In this document: positions 24,271 through 34,212 of the stretch, one piece after another
Layout: every line of letters begins with the position of its first letter
Position numbering within the stretch: the stretch's first letter is position 1
Assembly: GCA_910574255.1 (NCBI GenBank)
Contig: CAJTAK010000001.1
Span: 457,779 to 521,778, forward strand
DNA from: Clostridia bacterium
Lineage (GTDB): Bacteria > Bacillota > Clostridia > Lachnospirales > Lachnospiraceae
Direction of reading: 5' to 3'
Length of the DNA: 64,000 nucleotides
Translations under genes and position numbers: made by a program
The notes under the pieces: generated by a model
The model's input: only the letters and a program-made list of their open reading frames with translations
Database searches by the model: none
What the model was told of the DNA's origin: nothing

Positions 24271-26824
24271 CCGAAACAAAAATGCAATGAAACGGGTAGA
24301 GAAAGGAATGATGAAAGCAAACAGTACCCGCAATCTGTTTGCAATGTCCGCAATCATCCTTACCACCTTTATGATTACCACGGTTTTCAGCTTAGCTATT
24401 AACTATATAGAAAATATGGATCTAATGCAGATGCGTACTCTGGGTACAGCCGCTGATGTTTCTCTTGCTATGCCGACAAAAGAACAAGAGCAGCAAATTA
24501 CATCACTGGATTATGTGAAAACTGTTGGTGTGCGATATATGGCAGGCTCGATTTCCAGGAAGAACGCCGAGGGACGTGAATTTTCCATAGTGCTTCAATA
24601 TTATGACACCACCGAATGGGAAAAACATTATCAGAAAGCAATCAGTGGTTTCGTTGGAAAATACCCTGCAAATGAAAATGAGATTATGCTGTCTGAGGGC
24701 GCCCTCTCACAGCTCGGCATCAAAGCCCCAGAGCTGTATATGGAAATCCCTCTGTCCTATTCTGACAGGAATGGCAGGCAGGAAAGAATTTTTACTTTAA
24801 GCGGCTGGTTCCATTCCTATACCGGTACGGGAATGGGTTTTGTATCGGAGAGCTATTGTAAAAATGCAGGCTGCACAATGGTGGAGGACGGTGTGCTCTC
24901 CTTGTCGTTAAAGAAAATGCCCGATGATTTTCTCCGTCTCCAAAGAGATGTGAAGCTGAACGAAAACCAATTTTGGGATGGTGCGGTTTTGATGAAATCC
25001 TCAAGCGGCTCAGTCGTCGCAATGGTCATCTTTTTGGTAATGTTTATCATTGGCAGCGGTTATCTGTTGATTTACAATGTCCTATATGTATCGATTTCCA
25101 AAGATACCCGTTTTTACGGCTTGATGAAAACGCTTGGCACAACGCAGACACAAATTAAATCGCTGGTTAAAAGACAGGCAATAAAATTTGCCTGTATCGG
25201 CATACCGATTGGTATTTTATTGGCAACAACCGTTTCCTTTGGATTTGTTCCGCTTTTTCTGGAAAAGGGGTTTAATCAAGGTAAGTCGGCGATGGAAGCC
25301 GTGGTATTTTTCCATCCGTCAATCTATATTTTGTCTATCCTCTTTTCAGCATTCACAGTCTGGATTGCCTGCAACGCACCTGCGAAAGCTGCGGCAAAGA
25401 CCTCGCCCATAGAAGCCTTGAAGTATCAGAACTTTGCACCTCAAAAGACAAAAAACAGAAATTCCAAAAACGGCGGCAAACTATATATCATGGCGTTTCA
25501 TAATGTTTTCCGTGACAAGAAACGGGCAATCCTTGTGTTTATGTCTTTATTTATGGGAATTACAATGATTTTAGGAGTGAATGGCATAGTTGGAAGCTAT
25601 AAAGCAGAAAACTATGTGAAACAGTATATGGATTACAATTTTGAATACGCTGATATTCAAGTCAGACAGTATGAACAACTCCAAAAAGAAGTACCGCAGT
25701 TTGACGAGCATTTTATAGAACAGATTGAGCAAATCGAGGGTATTAAAAACGTGGAGATTCAAAAGACAGTCTGGGCGGGCATTGATTTTGACGAATCAGA
25801 TTTTAGAGATTTTATGAAAATCAAGTATGAGGACAGCAGCTATAAAGCCAACAGGCAGTCTTATGAACAAATGCTTGCAGGATTAAGGGCGTATGCGAAT
25901 GCAGGCGAATACGGTTGCTACATCACGACCCTTATGGATGAAAGGATTTTAGAAGAATATAATGAAAACCATCCCAAAACAGCCATTGACCTTGAAGCCT
26001 TTTGGCGTGGCGAAATCGTGATTACAGGTTGGGATAATAGCAACTATAATGCCCCAAATGCCGCCTTGGTGGGAAAAACACTGACACTGACTGCCAAAAG
26101 TGCAGACGGAAAGGCAACTGATTTTCTTGTCGGTGGAGCATTTGATTTTATGGATGATACCAATAGGCTTTCCACTACCATAGGTCATCACAAAATGGTA
26201 GAAATCGTACCAGACATCATCTATGTTAGTGAAGCGGGTATGGAACGCTTGACCGGGGAGGCTCTTATTTCCGGTATTGGTGTGGATATTGAGGACATAA
26301 ACGACTTAGAGCGGGTAGACAGCGAATTGCAGGGAATCAACCGAACCCTAACTACAGCAGAGTGGGACTTCAAAAGTACAGTTGATACAGTAGAACAATT
26401 TAACCAAATGATATACGCTCAAAAATTGTTAGGAAACGGCGTGGCTGCCCTGCTAATCGTAATTGGATTGATTAACTTTGTGAATGTAATGGTGACAGGC
26501 GTGGCTGCAAGAAAAAATGAATTTGCCATAATGGAAAGCATCGGCACAACGAAAAAACAGCTTAGGAAAATATTGACTGTAGAGGGCGGTATTTATGCCC
26601 TCATCTCCACGCTGCTGATTTTGACTTTTGGAAATGCGTTCCTTATGCTTGTGGCAGACGCAGTACCGAATCTGGCAGACTATGCCGTATTTGAGTATCC
26701 CATTGGACTGGTAATCCGCTTGATTGCGGCAATCTTTGTGATATGCCTTAGCGTTCCCGGAATTGTTTATAAGCTGATTTCCAATGAAACAGTCATAGAA
26801 CGGATGCGCAGTTTTGATAATTAA
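24260..26824 (+). CDS. FtsX-domain ABC permease, tandem (8 helices)
   Basis: 854 residues. Layout: helix ~28-50, extracytoplasmic domain of ~200 residues, helices ~255, ~310 and ~350, then a second unit with helix ~415, a ~300-residue external domain and three helices from ~735 to the end. That is two FtsX units, not the ten-helix BceB plan. Such mechanotransmission permeases do not carry substrate through the membrane but act on it from outside. GGGAGGT supports ATG 24260. Partner of the ATPase upstream and sensor pair downstream. Confidence 0.9.
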   Translation: MHDNRNKNAMKRVEKGMMKANSTRNLFAMSAIILTTFMITTVFSLAINYIENMDLMQMRTLGTAADVSLAMPTKEQEQQITSLDYVKTVGVRYMAGSISRKNAEGREFSIVLQYYDTTEWEKHYQKAISGFVGKYPANENEIMLSEGALSQLGIKAPELYMEIPLSYSDRNGRQERIFTLSGWFHSYTGTGMGFVSESYCKNAGCTMVEDGVLSLSLKKMPDDFLRLQRDVKLNENQFWDGAVLMKSSSGSVVAMVIFLVMFIIGSGYLLIYNVLYVSISKDTRFYGLMKTLGTTQTQIKSLVKRQAIKFACIGIPIGILLATTVSFGFVPLFLEKGFNQGKSAMEAVVFFHPSIYILSILFSAFTVWIACNAPAKAAAKTSPIEALKYQNFAPQKTKNRNSKNGGKLYIMAFHNVFRDKKRAILVFMSLFMGITMILGVNGIVGSYKAENYVKQYMDYNFEYADIQVRQYEQLQKEVPQFDEHFIEQIEQIEGIKNVEIQKTVWAGIDFDESDFRDFMKIKYEDSSYKANRQSYEQMLAGLRAYANAGEYGCYITTLMDERILEEYNENHPKTAIDLEAFWRGEIVITGWDNSNYNAPNAALVGKTLTLTAKSADGKATDFLVGGAFDFMDDTNRLSTTIGHHKMVEIVPDIIYVSEAGMERLTGEALISGIGVDIEDINDLERVDSELQGINRTLTTAEWDFKSTVDTVEQFNQMIYAQKLLGNGVAALLIVIGLINFVNVMVTGVAARKNEFAIMESIGTTKKQLRKILTVEGGIYALISTLLILTFGNAFLMLVADAVPNLADYAVFEYPIGLVIRLIAAIFVICLSVPGIVYKLISNETVIERMRSFDN

Positions 26825-26835
26825 ATAAGCATCAA

Positions 26836-26870
26836 CAGGTGCAGACGCAAACCTGCTGCGTCTGTACCTG
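26836..26870 (+). terminator. Hairpin between the permease and regulator genes
   Basis: CAGGTGCAGACGC (26836-26848) with GCGTCTGTACCTG (26858-26870), one mismatch. No U-tract, so it may attenuate or stabilise rather than end transcription; it would reduce regulator and kinase expression relative to the transporter. Confidence 0.6.
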
Positions 26871-26911
26871 CCACCAAAAATTTATTGAGGAAAGGTGGTG
26901 TGTTTTAGGCT

Positions 26912-27577
26912 ATGGCAAATATCTTTTTACTCGAAGATGACAAAATTTTATCGAAAGGAATTTCGATTGCCTTGAAAAAAGACAGTCATACCATAACTGC
27001 TGCTTATGGTTTTGTGGACGCTTTAACGCAATATCAAAAATTGAAAATTGACCTGTTTTTGCTTGACATCAATTTGCCCGATGGCAGCGGTTTGGAATTG
27101 TGCAGAAAAATTCGTGAAACATCCTATACACCAATTCTGTTCTTGACAGCCAATGATACTGAAGAAAATATGTTGGAGGGATTCGGGGCAGGATGTGATG
27201 ACTATATTTCCAAGCCGTTTTCCCTTGAAGTTTTGCGGAAAAAGGTACATGCTATCTTGAAACGCACAGGCGGCGACAGCCCCCGTATGAAATATAAGAG
27301 CCTGGAGATAGATACGGATAAATGCCTTGTTCTGTTAAACGGAGAGGAAATACATCTGACTGCTACCGAATATAAACTGCTTTTGTATCTGATACAAAAC
27401 AAAGGAAAAGTCGTTACAAAAACAATGCTTTTGGAACACCTTTGGGATATAGACGGAAATTTTGTGGATGACAATACAATCCGTGTCAACATTAAAAGGT
27501 TACGCCAAAAGCTGAACGATGAGAAGCAGGAATATATTGTAACTGTTTTTGGCATGGGATATACCTTTGGAGAATGA
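26912..27577 (+). CDS. Response regulator, OmpR family
   Basis: 221 residues. D9-D10, Asp52 (LLDINLPD), FLTAND, SKPF; winged helix ending EYIVTVFGMGYTFGE. Paired with the intramembrane-sensing kinase that follows and with the transporter upstream, the usual antimicrobial-peptide detoxification module. Ribosome site is weak. Confidence 0.92.
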   Translation: MANIFLLEDDKILSKGISIALKKDSHTITAAYGFVDALTQYQKLKIDLFLLDINLPDGSGLELCRKIRETSYTPILFLTANDTEENMLEGFGAGCDDYISKPFSLEVLRKKVHAILKRTGGDSPRMKYKSLEIDTDKCLVLLNGEEIHLTATEYKLLLYLIQNKGKVVTKTMLLEHLWDIDGNFVDDNTIRVNIKRLRQKLNDEKQEYIVTVFGMGYTFGE

Positions 27578-28596
27578 CAATGAAGCATTTTGATATTTAC
27601 AGAAAACTGGTTCTGATTACAGGAGCTGTCATATCGGTTTTATCTGTTCTTATGGTGTTTTTTGCAAGAAGCAGTCCTGTTACAATGCTTTGGGGATTTT
27701 TTGGCGTGCTTATCTTATTTGCCTTACTGCTCCTGCTTGATTTTCTCCACAATCGTTACAACGATGATTTATTAGAACAGATTACCCTGCTCATAGAAGC
27801 TTTAGTTGAACAGCAGGAACGGCAAATCTTTTCAGAAGCAGAAGATACGCTGACAGCCCGTTTGCAGCATCAGCTTTTAAAACTCCGCAACATTTTGACA
27901 GCCCAAAATCAAATGTTAGCAAAGGAAAAAGAACAGATAAAAACGCTGATTTCTGATATTTCACATCAGATAAAAACGCCTATTGCTGCAGCAAATACAT
28001 TTGCCGAGCTGCTTAGCGATGGGGAACTGTCTGCGGAAGAAAGAACAGAATATATTACCACTTTGCAGATGTCACTTGGAAAACTGACCTTTTTGACAAA
28101 CAGCTTGATTAAAATGTCCCGTCTGGAAAGCAGCATTATCAGCTTAAAGCCCGAAAAGAACAGCTTGAACGAGATTGTACTCCAAGCTGTAAAAACGGTA
28201 TATGCAAAAGCAAAAGAAAAAGGCATTTTGATAACCTTTGAATGTGACCAAGCCTTTGAAGCGGTTTTGGATTTTAACTGGACGGCAGAAGCCATATCAA
28301 ATGTCATTGATAATGCCGTGAAATATACGCCGCAAGGAGGTTTTGTCCGCTTACAGATAACAGAGTACCCGTCCTTTCTGCGGCTTGATATAAGCGACAG
28401 CGGTGTTGGCATCCCAGAAGAAGAACAGGCTAAGATTTTTGGGCGGTTTTACAGAGGAAAACAATCCGTGGGTACTGACGGGGTAGGAATCGGCTTATAT
28501 CTTACCCGTGAAATTATCAATAAACAGAATGGATATATGAAAGTCTCATCTGATGAAAACGGAAGCACCTTTTCGATGTTTTTAAGGAAAAACTAA
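27574..28596 (+). CDS. Intramembrane-sensing histidine kinase
   Basis: 340 residues. Two helices near residues 8-30 and 33-55 with almost no loop, so no external sensor domain; HisKA with SDISHQIKTPIAAANTFAEL, HATPase_c with N-box (ISNVIDNAVKYT), ISDSGVGIP and GIGLYLTREI. Start overlaps the regulator stop (ATGA at 27574); ATG 27580 fits the ribosome site slightly better. Kinases of this plan read the activity of their partner ABC transporter. Confidence 0.9.
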   Translation: MTMKHFDIYRKLVLITGAVISVLSVLMVFFARSSPVTMLWGFFGVLILFALLLLLDFLHNRYNDDLLEQITLLIEALVEQQERQIFSEAEDTLTARLQHQLLKLRNILTAQNQMLAKEKEQIKTLISDISHQIKTPIAAANTFAELLSDGELSAEERTEYITTLQMSLGKLTFLTNSLIKMSRLESSIISLKPEKNSLNEIVLQAVKTVYAKAKEKGILITFECDQAFEAVLDFNWTAEAISNVIDNAVKYTPQGGFVRLQITEYPSFLRLDISDSGVGIPEEEQAKIFGRFYRGKQSVGTDGVGIGLYLTREIINKQNGYMKVSSDENGSTFSMFLRKN

Positions 28597-28616
28597 AAAG
28601 GAATGAAAGGAATAGA

Positions 28617-29137
28617 ATGAAGCAAATACATTGGATAAGCTGCCCCAAATGTGGCAATAAAACTCGTGACAGGCATAGAGCGGATACCATTTTGATAAAC
28701 CACTACAAGGCAGCATTAACGCCAAAGCAGGAAGAAAGCCTTTTGGCATTTATGGAGCAGGATACGGTATATAGGAAATACCGTGACGAGGTAATCATCC
28801 TGCTCGGCACTGGACTTAGAATTTCAGAGTTTTGCGGTCTGACCACAGCTCTGGACTTCAAAAACCGCCTAATCAATGTAGACCATCAGCTTTTGCGGGA
28901 TGCCGACATCGGCTACTATATCGAAACGCCAAAGACCAAGAACGGCATACGGCAGATTCCCATGAGCGAGGAAGTCTATCAAGCGTTGAAGCGTGTGCTG
29001 AAGAATCGGGGCAACGTCGCCCGTTCAGTGCAGAGGGCTATAAAAACTTCCTGTTCCTCAAAAATGACGGGATGCCCAAGGTGTCAGTAAACTACACTAC
29101 TTTTGGATTCAAAAATATGCCGAGAAGCACCAAGATA
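28617..29137 (+). pseudogene. Chimera: cysteine-rich KTR fragment fused to Tn916-type integrase remnant
   Basis: The first ~20 residues (MKQIHWISCPKCGNKTR) are the start of the cysteine-rich KTR protein common in conjugative elements. After it the frame enters a tyrosine-integrase catalytic domain (ALTPKQEESLLAFMEQDTVY, then GTGLRISEFCGLT with the first catalytic Arg, and PKTKNGIRQIPMSEEVY). Near 29010 the frame breaks; the continuation (YKNFLFLKNDGMPKVSVNY) is one frame over and ends at 29137. The R-H-R-Y C-terminal residues are missing. A deletion joined two genes and a later indel broke the product. Confidence 0.75.
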
Positions 29138-29305
29138 TGACAAGTATCTCCCGATATGACAAATGGCGAAAAAGCCTTAAAATCCAAGACTTATCGCCAT
29201 TTGCCGGGATATGAAAAGATAGGTTGAAAATTTGTTTGAGGTTTAATTAAAAAATCCAGTTAAAAACAATTTGGCTGTAAAAACCGACTTTATCGGGTAT
29301 TTAAA

Positions 29306-29422
29306 GAAGTGAATTGTTAGTAAAGTGGGTTTTGCCAAAAACAAGTGGAAGAAAAGCTGGTGTGCAGGTGGTTCTTATAAAATGAATATGGTAAAATTTT
29401 ATAAGAAACGAGGTAAGGCTAT
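29306..29422 (+). repeat. Duplicated leader of the 122-codon gene, copy 2
   Basis: Same 117-base leader as 16960-17076, with two differences near the ribosome site. The 12-bp inverted repeat lies at 29372-29383 and 29396-29407. Confidence 0.75.
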
Positions 29423-29791
29423 ATGGAAAAGAAAATTTATATCACAGAGGAAGAACGGACAAAGTGTCAAAAGGTGGCAGATGCGTTTGCAGAGCTGTAT
29501 GAGATGTAGAATATCGTAGTGCTTGATGTAGGCAGGTATGGCTTTGTAATGCTAAAATATTATAATCTGCCACATGGTTTTGAAGATGCCATAACTTTTA
29601 CAGACAGTGTGGAACTATTTGAAGATTTGTGGGAAGAATGGCTGAATACAAAACTGTATTTACTGGCAAAAGGCACACCGTTGCTGGAGAAGGGCTATAA
29701 AGGTGTGTTTGAGGGTTTGCCGGAAGAAAAACAGTCGGAACTTATCATGAGGAAAGCTACTTTTGCAAAAGCGGCAGAGATATATCTATAA
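29423..29791 (+). pseudogene. 122-residue paralogue, copy 2, nonsense-mutated
   Basis: Aligns end to end with the protein at 17077-17445 and has the same length, but codon 29 is TAG (29507-29509) where copy 1 has GCG. The rest of the frame is intact (LDVGRYGFVMLKYYNLPHGF onwards), so the mutation is recent, or suppressed, or the C-terminal part restarts internally. Confidence 0.75.
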
Positions 29792-29926
29792 TGTTGTTTT
29801 TGTGAGGAAAATGGAACGGTAGTTGGCGAATAATCAAAGGTTAGAAAGGCTCTGTGAGATGCAGAGCTTTTCTTATTTGTGTTTTATGAAAAAATGGAAT
29901 GAATGAGTGGGATTTCGCCGTAATCG

Positions 29927-30076
29927 GCATTGTGGAAATGTCGTATAACTGGCTATCTTATGGAGTTGTGGGTAACTCTGTTTGCAGGATGTGGGAAAGC
30001 TGCACTTTGCTTTTCCATGTCCTGTGAATAGAGTTATCCATGACGGAATAGTCAGTTATGCACATTTCCATGATGC
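29927..30076 (+). ncRNA. 150-nt wobble-paired hairpin, copy 2
   Basis: Same length and fold as 17498-17647. Compared with copy 1, AAACCC on the left arm has become TAACTC while GGGTTTT on the right arm became GAGTTAT, keeping the pairs: at least two compensated base pairs. Except for one internal loop (GGAG opposite CGGA), all remaining mismatches are plus-strand G-U pairs. It ends 24 bases before the Pho-box array of pstS. Confidence 0.6.
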
Positions 30077-30100
30077 AGTTTTTATGGCAAGTCTGTTCAT

Positions 30101-30155
30101 TTTACAAAAATTTGACATAAGTTATGTTTTTGATTTTACAAGCAGTATTTATGAT
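30101..30155 (+). promoter_or_regulatory. Pho-box array and promoter of the pst operon
   Basis: Four hexamers at exactly 11-bp period: TTTACA 30101, TTGACA 30112, TATGTT 30123, TTTTAC 30134, then -10 TATGAT at 30150-30155. This matches the known PhoP core-binding layout in Firmicutes (four TT(A/C/T)ACA-like units, 5-bp spacers). An array with identical spacing recurs at 36578. Confidence 0.75.
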
Positions 30156-30202
30156 AAAAAGCGTAGAAGAAAATATCACAAAGAAAAAAGGAGAAAATTA
30201 TT

Positions 30203-31012
30203 ATGAAAAAAATTGTTACTTTTGTTGCCACTTTATCACTTGCACTCGTAGCTATGACCGGATGCGGGAAGGCGGACAGCAAAACAGTATCTACGGATGG
30301 CTCAACCTCTATGGAAAAAGTAATCGGTGCTTTGGGCGAAGCTTTTGAGGAAAACAATTCCGGTGTAACCTTTACATATAACCCTACCGGTTCCGGCTCC
30401 GGAATTACGGCTGTGGCAGAAGGACGCTGCGATATTGGTCTTTCCAGCCGTAACTTAAAGGAAGAAGAAAAAGCGCAGGGATTGACTGAAACGGTGCTTG
30501 CGCTTGACGGGATTGCTGTCATTGTAAATCCGGATAATCCGGTAAATGACCTTGACCTTGAAACGATTAGCAGGATTTATAGAGGGGAAATAACAAACTG
30601 GCAGGATATAGGCGGCAATGATCTGGAAATTGTCCTGATTGGACGTGAAGCCGGGAGCGGTACAAGAGATGGCTTTGAATCCATTACGGACACGGAGGAT
30701 GCCTGCAAATACCGTCAGGAGCTTACATCTACCGGGGATGTGATTACAACGGTGGCAGGCAATCCGGCGGCAATCGGATATGCTTCCCTTGCATCTGTAA
30801 AGGATACGGTAAAAACCCTTTCTGTCGGCGGTATTGTACCTGCGGAGGAAACGGTAAAAGATGGTAGCTATGTGGTGCAGCGTCCGTTTGTGTTAGTGAC
30901 AAAGAGCGGCGCAGAGCTTTCGGCAACTGCACAGAAATTCTTTGATTATATTACTTCATCTGAAGCAGGTGAGATTATCTCATCTGCGGGTGCAGTACCA
31001 GTAAATAAATAA
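30203..31012 (+). CDS. pstS: Phosphate-binding lipoprotein PstS
   Basis: 269 residues. Signal peptide with lipobox MTGC (Cys21); mature protein begins ADSKTVSTDGSTSMEKVIGA, the standard PstS strand with a phosphate-contacting S-T-S, followed by FTYNPTGSGSGITAV and the GREAGSGTRDGFE loop. High-affinity capture of phosphate outside the membrane for PstCAB. AAAGGAG before ATG 30203. First gene of a seven-gene pst-pho operon. Confidence 0.96.
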   Translation: MKKIVTFVATLSLALVAMTGCGKADSKTVSTDGSTSMEKVIGALGEAFEENNSGVTFTYNPTGSGSGITAVAEGRCDIGLSSRNLKEEEKAQGLTETVLALDGIAVIVNPDNPVNDLDLETISRIYRGEITNWQDIGGNDLEIVLIGREAGSGTRDGFESITDTEDACKYRQELTSTGDVITTVAGNPAAIGYASLASVKDTVKTLSVGGIVPAEETVKDGSYVVQRPFVLVTKSGAELSATAQKFFDYITSSEAGEIISSAGAVPVNK

Positions 31013-31050
31013 TCCGGCGGATTATGAAAGGTTTTGGAAGGTGAAGTCAA

Positions 31051-31920
31051 ATGAACAAAAAACAGTTCATGGAGAATGCCATACATGGCATATTCCTGAT
31101 ACTTGGTCTGATTACAGTTGGCTGTGTACTCCTGATTACTGTTTACCTTGTCATATCAGGGATTCCGGCTATCCGAAAAATAGGAGTTTTGAATTTCCTT
31201 TTCGGGAAGAAATGGGCTTCTACAGCAGCACAGCCGCAATATGGGATTTTTCCGTTTACCCTTACCAGTATTTATGGTACGGCTGGCGCAATCGTACTTG
31301 GAGTGCCAATTGGCTTTATGACAGCAGTTTATCTTGCTAAGATTGCGCCGTTAAAAATAAAAACCGTTATTGAAACAGCGGTAAGTTTATTGGCTGGCAT
31401 TCCGTCGGTAGTTTATGGGCTTGTGGGAATGATGGTGCTTGTGCCAGGGATACGGATTGTTTTCCATATCCCCGATGGAGCCAGCCTGTTTGCTGCTATC
31501 ATTGTACTTGCAATTATGATATTACCCTCAATCATTAAAGTGTCGCTTACGGCATTAGAAGCTGTTCCAAAGGAATATGAGGATGCTTCCCTTGCGCTTG
31601 GTTCGACACCGATTGAAACATACTTCCGTGTATCCGTTCCGGCGGCAAAAAGCGGCATTGCGGCGGCTGTTGTGTTAGGCGTTGGCAGGGCTATCGGCGA
31701 GGCTATGGCTATTATGATGGTGGCGGGGAACGCCCCAAATATGCCGAAAATTTTTCAGAGCGTCCGTTTCCTTACAACCGCTGTGGCAAGTGAAATGTCT
31801 TATGCGGCTGACGGAAGTTTACAGAAACAGGCATTATTTTCGATTGCGTTGGTTTTATTCCTCTTTATCATGCTGATAAATGCCGTATTAAATTTCTTTT
31901 TGAAACAAAGCAAGGAGTAA
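31051..31920 (+). CDS. pstC: Phosphate ABC permease PstC
   Basis: 289 residues, six helices. The EAA loop reads SLTALEAVPKEYEDASLALG, followed by ETYFRVSVPAAKSGIAAAVV; GRAIGEAMAIMMVAGN is also conserved in PstC. Forms the channel with PstA. Confidence 0.95.
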   Translation: MNKKQFMENAIHGIFLILGLITVGCVLLITVYLVISGIPAIRKIGVLNFLFGKKWASTAAQPQYGIFPFTLTSIYGTAGAIVLGVPIGFMTAVYLAKIAPLKIKTVIETAVSLLAGIPSVVYGLVGMMVLVPGIRIVFHIPDGASLFAAIIVLAIMILPSIIKVSLTALEAVPKEYEDASLALGSTPIETYFRVSVPAAKSGIAAAVVLGVGRAIGEAMAIMMVAGNAPNMPKIFQSVRFLTTAVASEMSYAADGSLQKQALFSIALVLFLFIMLINAVLNFFLKQSKE

Positions 31921-31926
31921 ATATAG

Positions 31927-32790
31927 ATGGAAAAACAATCAATTTCCCTTAGAAGGAAAACATATATTACAGCCATGCGTGTGTTGATGGGGATTTCCGT
32001 ATGCATTACTTGTGCATTGGTATTATTTTTGATTGGTTATGTATTGTGGAAAGGGCTGCCGAATGTATCTTGGGAGCTGCTTACTACGAAACCGAGTTAT
32101 CTGTCTGACCGGATCGGGATACTGCCGGATATTCTTAACACAGTCTATATTGTAGCGGCAACTTTGGTATTTGTTCTCCCGCTTGGAGTTGGTGCGGCGA
32201 TTTATCTTACAGAATATGCCAAAAATAAGAAACTGGTAGAAATGATTGAGTATGCAGCCGAAACCTTATCAGGGATTCCGTCTATTATTTATGGACTTGT
32301 AGGTATGCTGTTTTTCTGTCAGTTTTTTGGTATGAAAACTTCCCTCTTAGCGGGGGCATTTACTTTGGTAATCATGAATCTGCCTACGATTATGCGCACA
32401 ACGCAGGAAAGCCTGAAAACAGTACCGCAAAGTTACCGTGAAGGTGCTTTTGGGCTGGGAGCTGGAAAGTGGCGTGTGATTTATACCGTTGTGCTTCCAG
32501 GTTGTATTGATGGAGTCATAACAGGCTGTATATTGTCAGTGGGGCGAATTTTGGGAGAATCAGCGGCACTTCTTTTTACGGCTGGTTTTGCCCATGCCCT
32601 GAACGGGATTCTTGAAGGGCTTGGCAGTGCAGGGGCAACATTGACGGTCGCATTATATGTCTATGCAAAAGAAAACGGGGAATTTGGTATAGCCTTTGCA
32701 ATTGCCGCTATCCTGATGATTTTGACCATGTTCATCAATCTGTCGGCTACACTGGCGAGCAGATATTTCCAAAAAAGGAGAAATGTATGA
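31927..32790 (+). CDS. pstA: Phosphate ABC permease PstA
   Basis: 287 residues, six helices; [19 protein letters not shown] and the EAA loop [20 protein letters not shown] are diagnostic. Its stop overlaps the pstB start (ATGA at 32787). Confidence 0.95.
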   Translation: MEKQSISLRRKTYITAMRVLMGISVCITCALVLFLIGYVLWKGLPNVSWELLTTKPSYLSDRIGILPDILNTVYIVAATLVFVLPLGVGAAIYLTEYAKNKKLVEMIEYAAETLSGIPSIIYGLVGMLFFCQFFGMKTSLLAGAFTLVIMNLPTIMRTTQESLKTVPQSYREGAFGLGAGKWRVIYTVVLPGCIDGVITGCILSVGRILGESAALLFTAGFAHALNGILEGLGSAGATLTVALYVYAKENGEFGIAFAIAAILMILTMFINLSATLASRYFQKRRNV

Positions 32791-33566
32791 ATAATATAAT
32801 GAATCATGACAAAAATCCTGCCATGGTGGTAAAAGACCTGTGCCTGTGGTATAGCAGTACACAGGCTTTGAAAGATGTAAATATTGAGATTGAAGGACAG
32901 AGCATTACGGCACTGATTGGCCCCTCCGGGTGTGGGAAGTCTACTTTCCTTAAATCGTTAAACCGAATGAATGACCTTATCGCTGGTGTACGGATTACAG
33001 GAGAAGTGTATTATAGGGGCGATAATATTTTTGATGCAGATGTCGATGTCAATGAGCTTCGCCGCAGTATTGGCATGGTTTTTCAAAAGCCGAATCCTTT
33101 TCCTATGAGCATCTACGACAATATTGCTTACGGGCCGAGGACACACGGAGTGAAAAATAAGGCAAAATTGGACGATATAATAGAACGCTCTCTGCGTGGG
33201 GCGGCAATCTGGGATGAAGTAAAGGACAGGCTGAAAAAATCGGCATTAGGACTGTCAGGCGGTCAGCAGCAGCGGCTCTGCATTGCCCGTGCATTAGCGG
33301 TAGAGCCGGATGTGCTTCTGATGGATGAGCCTACAAGCGCACTTGACCCTATTTCCACATCTAAAATAGAGGAACTTGCAATGGAACTTAAAGAAAAGTA
33401 TACTATTATCATCGTAACGCACAATATGCAACAGGCTGTGCGGATTTCCGATAATACGGCTTTCTTTCTCCTTGGCAATTTAATTGAGTATGGAAATACG
33501 GAAAAGATGTTTGAGCAACCAAAGGACAAGCGGACGGAGGATTATATTACAGGGAGGTTTGGATAA
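32787..33566 (+). CDS. pstB: Phosphate ABC ATPase PstB
   Basis: 259 residues. Walker [11 protein letters not shown]-loop [19 protein letters not shown] (PstB-specific), signature [15 protein letters not shown], Walker [14 protein letters not shown], His switch VTHNMQ. Translation is coupled at both ends. Confidence 0.97.
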   Translation: MNNIMNHDKNPAMVVKDLCLWYSSTQALKDVNIEIEGQSITALIGPSGCGKSTFLKSLNRMNDLIAGVRITGEVYYRGDNIFDADVDVNELRRSIGMVFQKPNPFPMSIYDNIAYGPRTHGVKNKAKLDDIIERSLRGAAIWDEVKDRLKKSALGLSGGQQQRLCIARALAVEPDVLLMDEPTSALDPISTSKIEELAMELKEKYTIIIVTHNMQQAVRISDNTAFFLLGNLIEYGNTEKMFEQPKDKRTEDYITGRFG

Positions 33567-34210
33567 TGAGAAGTCGTTTTGATGAACAGCTTGCTATGCT
33601 GAATAAAGAGCTTACCCAAATGGGGGCAATGTGTGAGGAAGCGATTGCCGCTGCTTCAAAAGCATTAACTATGGGCGACATAAAGCTGGCAGACAAGGTT
33701 TTATCCCTTGATGGAGAGATTAACCGGATGGAGCGCACAATCGAAACACTGTGTTTGAAACTGCTGTTACAGCAACAGCCGGTAGCAAGGGATTTACGGC
33801 AAATATCTGCAGCCCTTAAAATGATTACTGATATGGAGCGTATTGGAACACAGGCGGCGGATATTGCGGAAATTATCACGTTTCTTGACGGAAGGACTGG
33901 AGGGGAATGTGAACAGATCCGGTTTATGGCAGATGCGGCGAGCCAGATGGTTACAGAAAGCATTGACGCTTTTGTAAAACAGGATGTAGTATTGGCTGGT
34001 GCGGCGATTGACCGTGATGATGTGGTTGACGATTTGTTTTTACAGGTCAAGTCATCTCTGATTAAGCTTATAGCAGAAAAACCGACAGACGGAGGATATG
34101 CGCTGGATTTACTGATGATTGCCAAATATTTTGAGCGTATCGGGGATCATGCGGTAAATATTGCAGAGTGGGTGGCTTTTTCCGTGACAGGAGAACATAA
34201 AGGAGCATGA
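33566..34210 (+). CDS. phoU: Phosphate signalling protein PhoU
   Basis: 214 residues of helical repeats; contains the metal-binding pattern ERIGTQAADIAE and its duplicate ERIGDHAVNIAEWV. It links PstSCAB state to the PhoR kinase. ATG overlaps the pstB stop by one base. Confidence 0.95.
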   Translation: MRSRFDEQLAMLNKELTQMGAMCEEAIAAASKALTMGDIKLADKVLSLDGEINRMERTIETLCLKLLLQQQPVARDLRQISAALKMITDMERIGTQAADIAEIITFLDGRTGGECEQIRFMADAASQMVTESIDAFVKQDVVLAGAAIDRDDVVDDLFLQVKSSLIKLIAEKPTDGGYALDLLMIAKYFERIGDHAVNIAEWVAFSVTGEHKGA

Positions 34211-34212
34211 TT

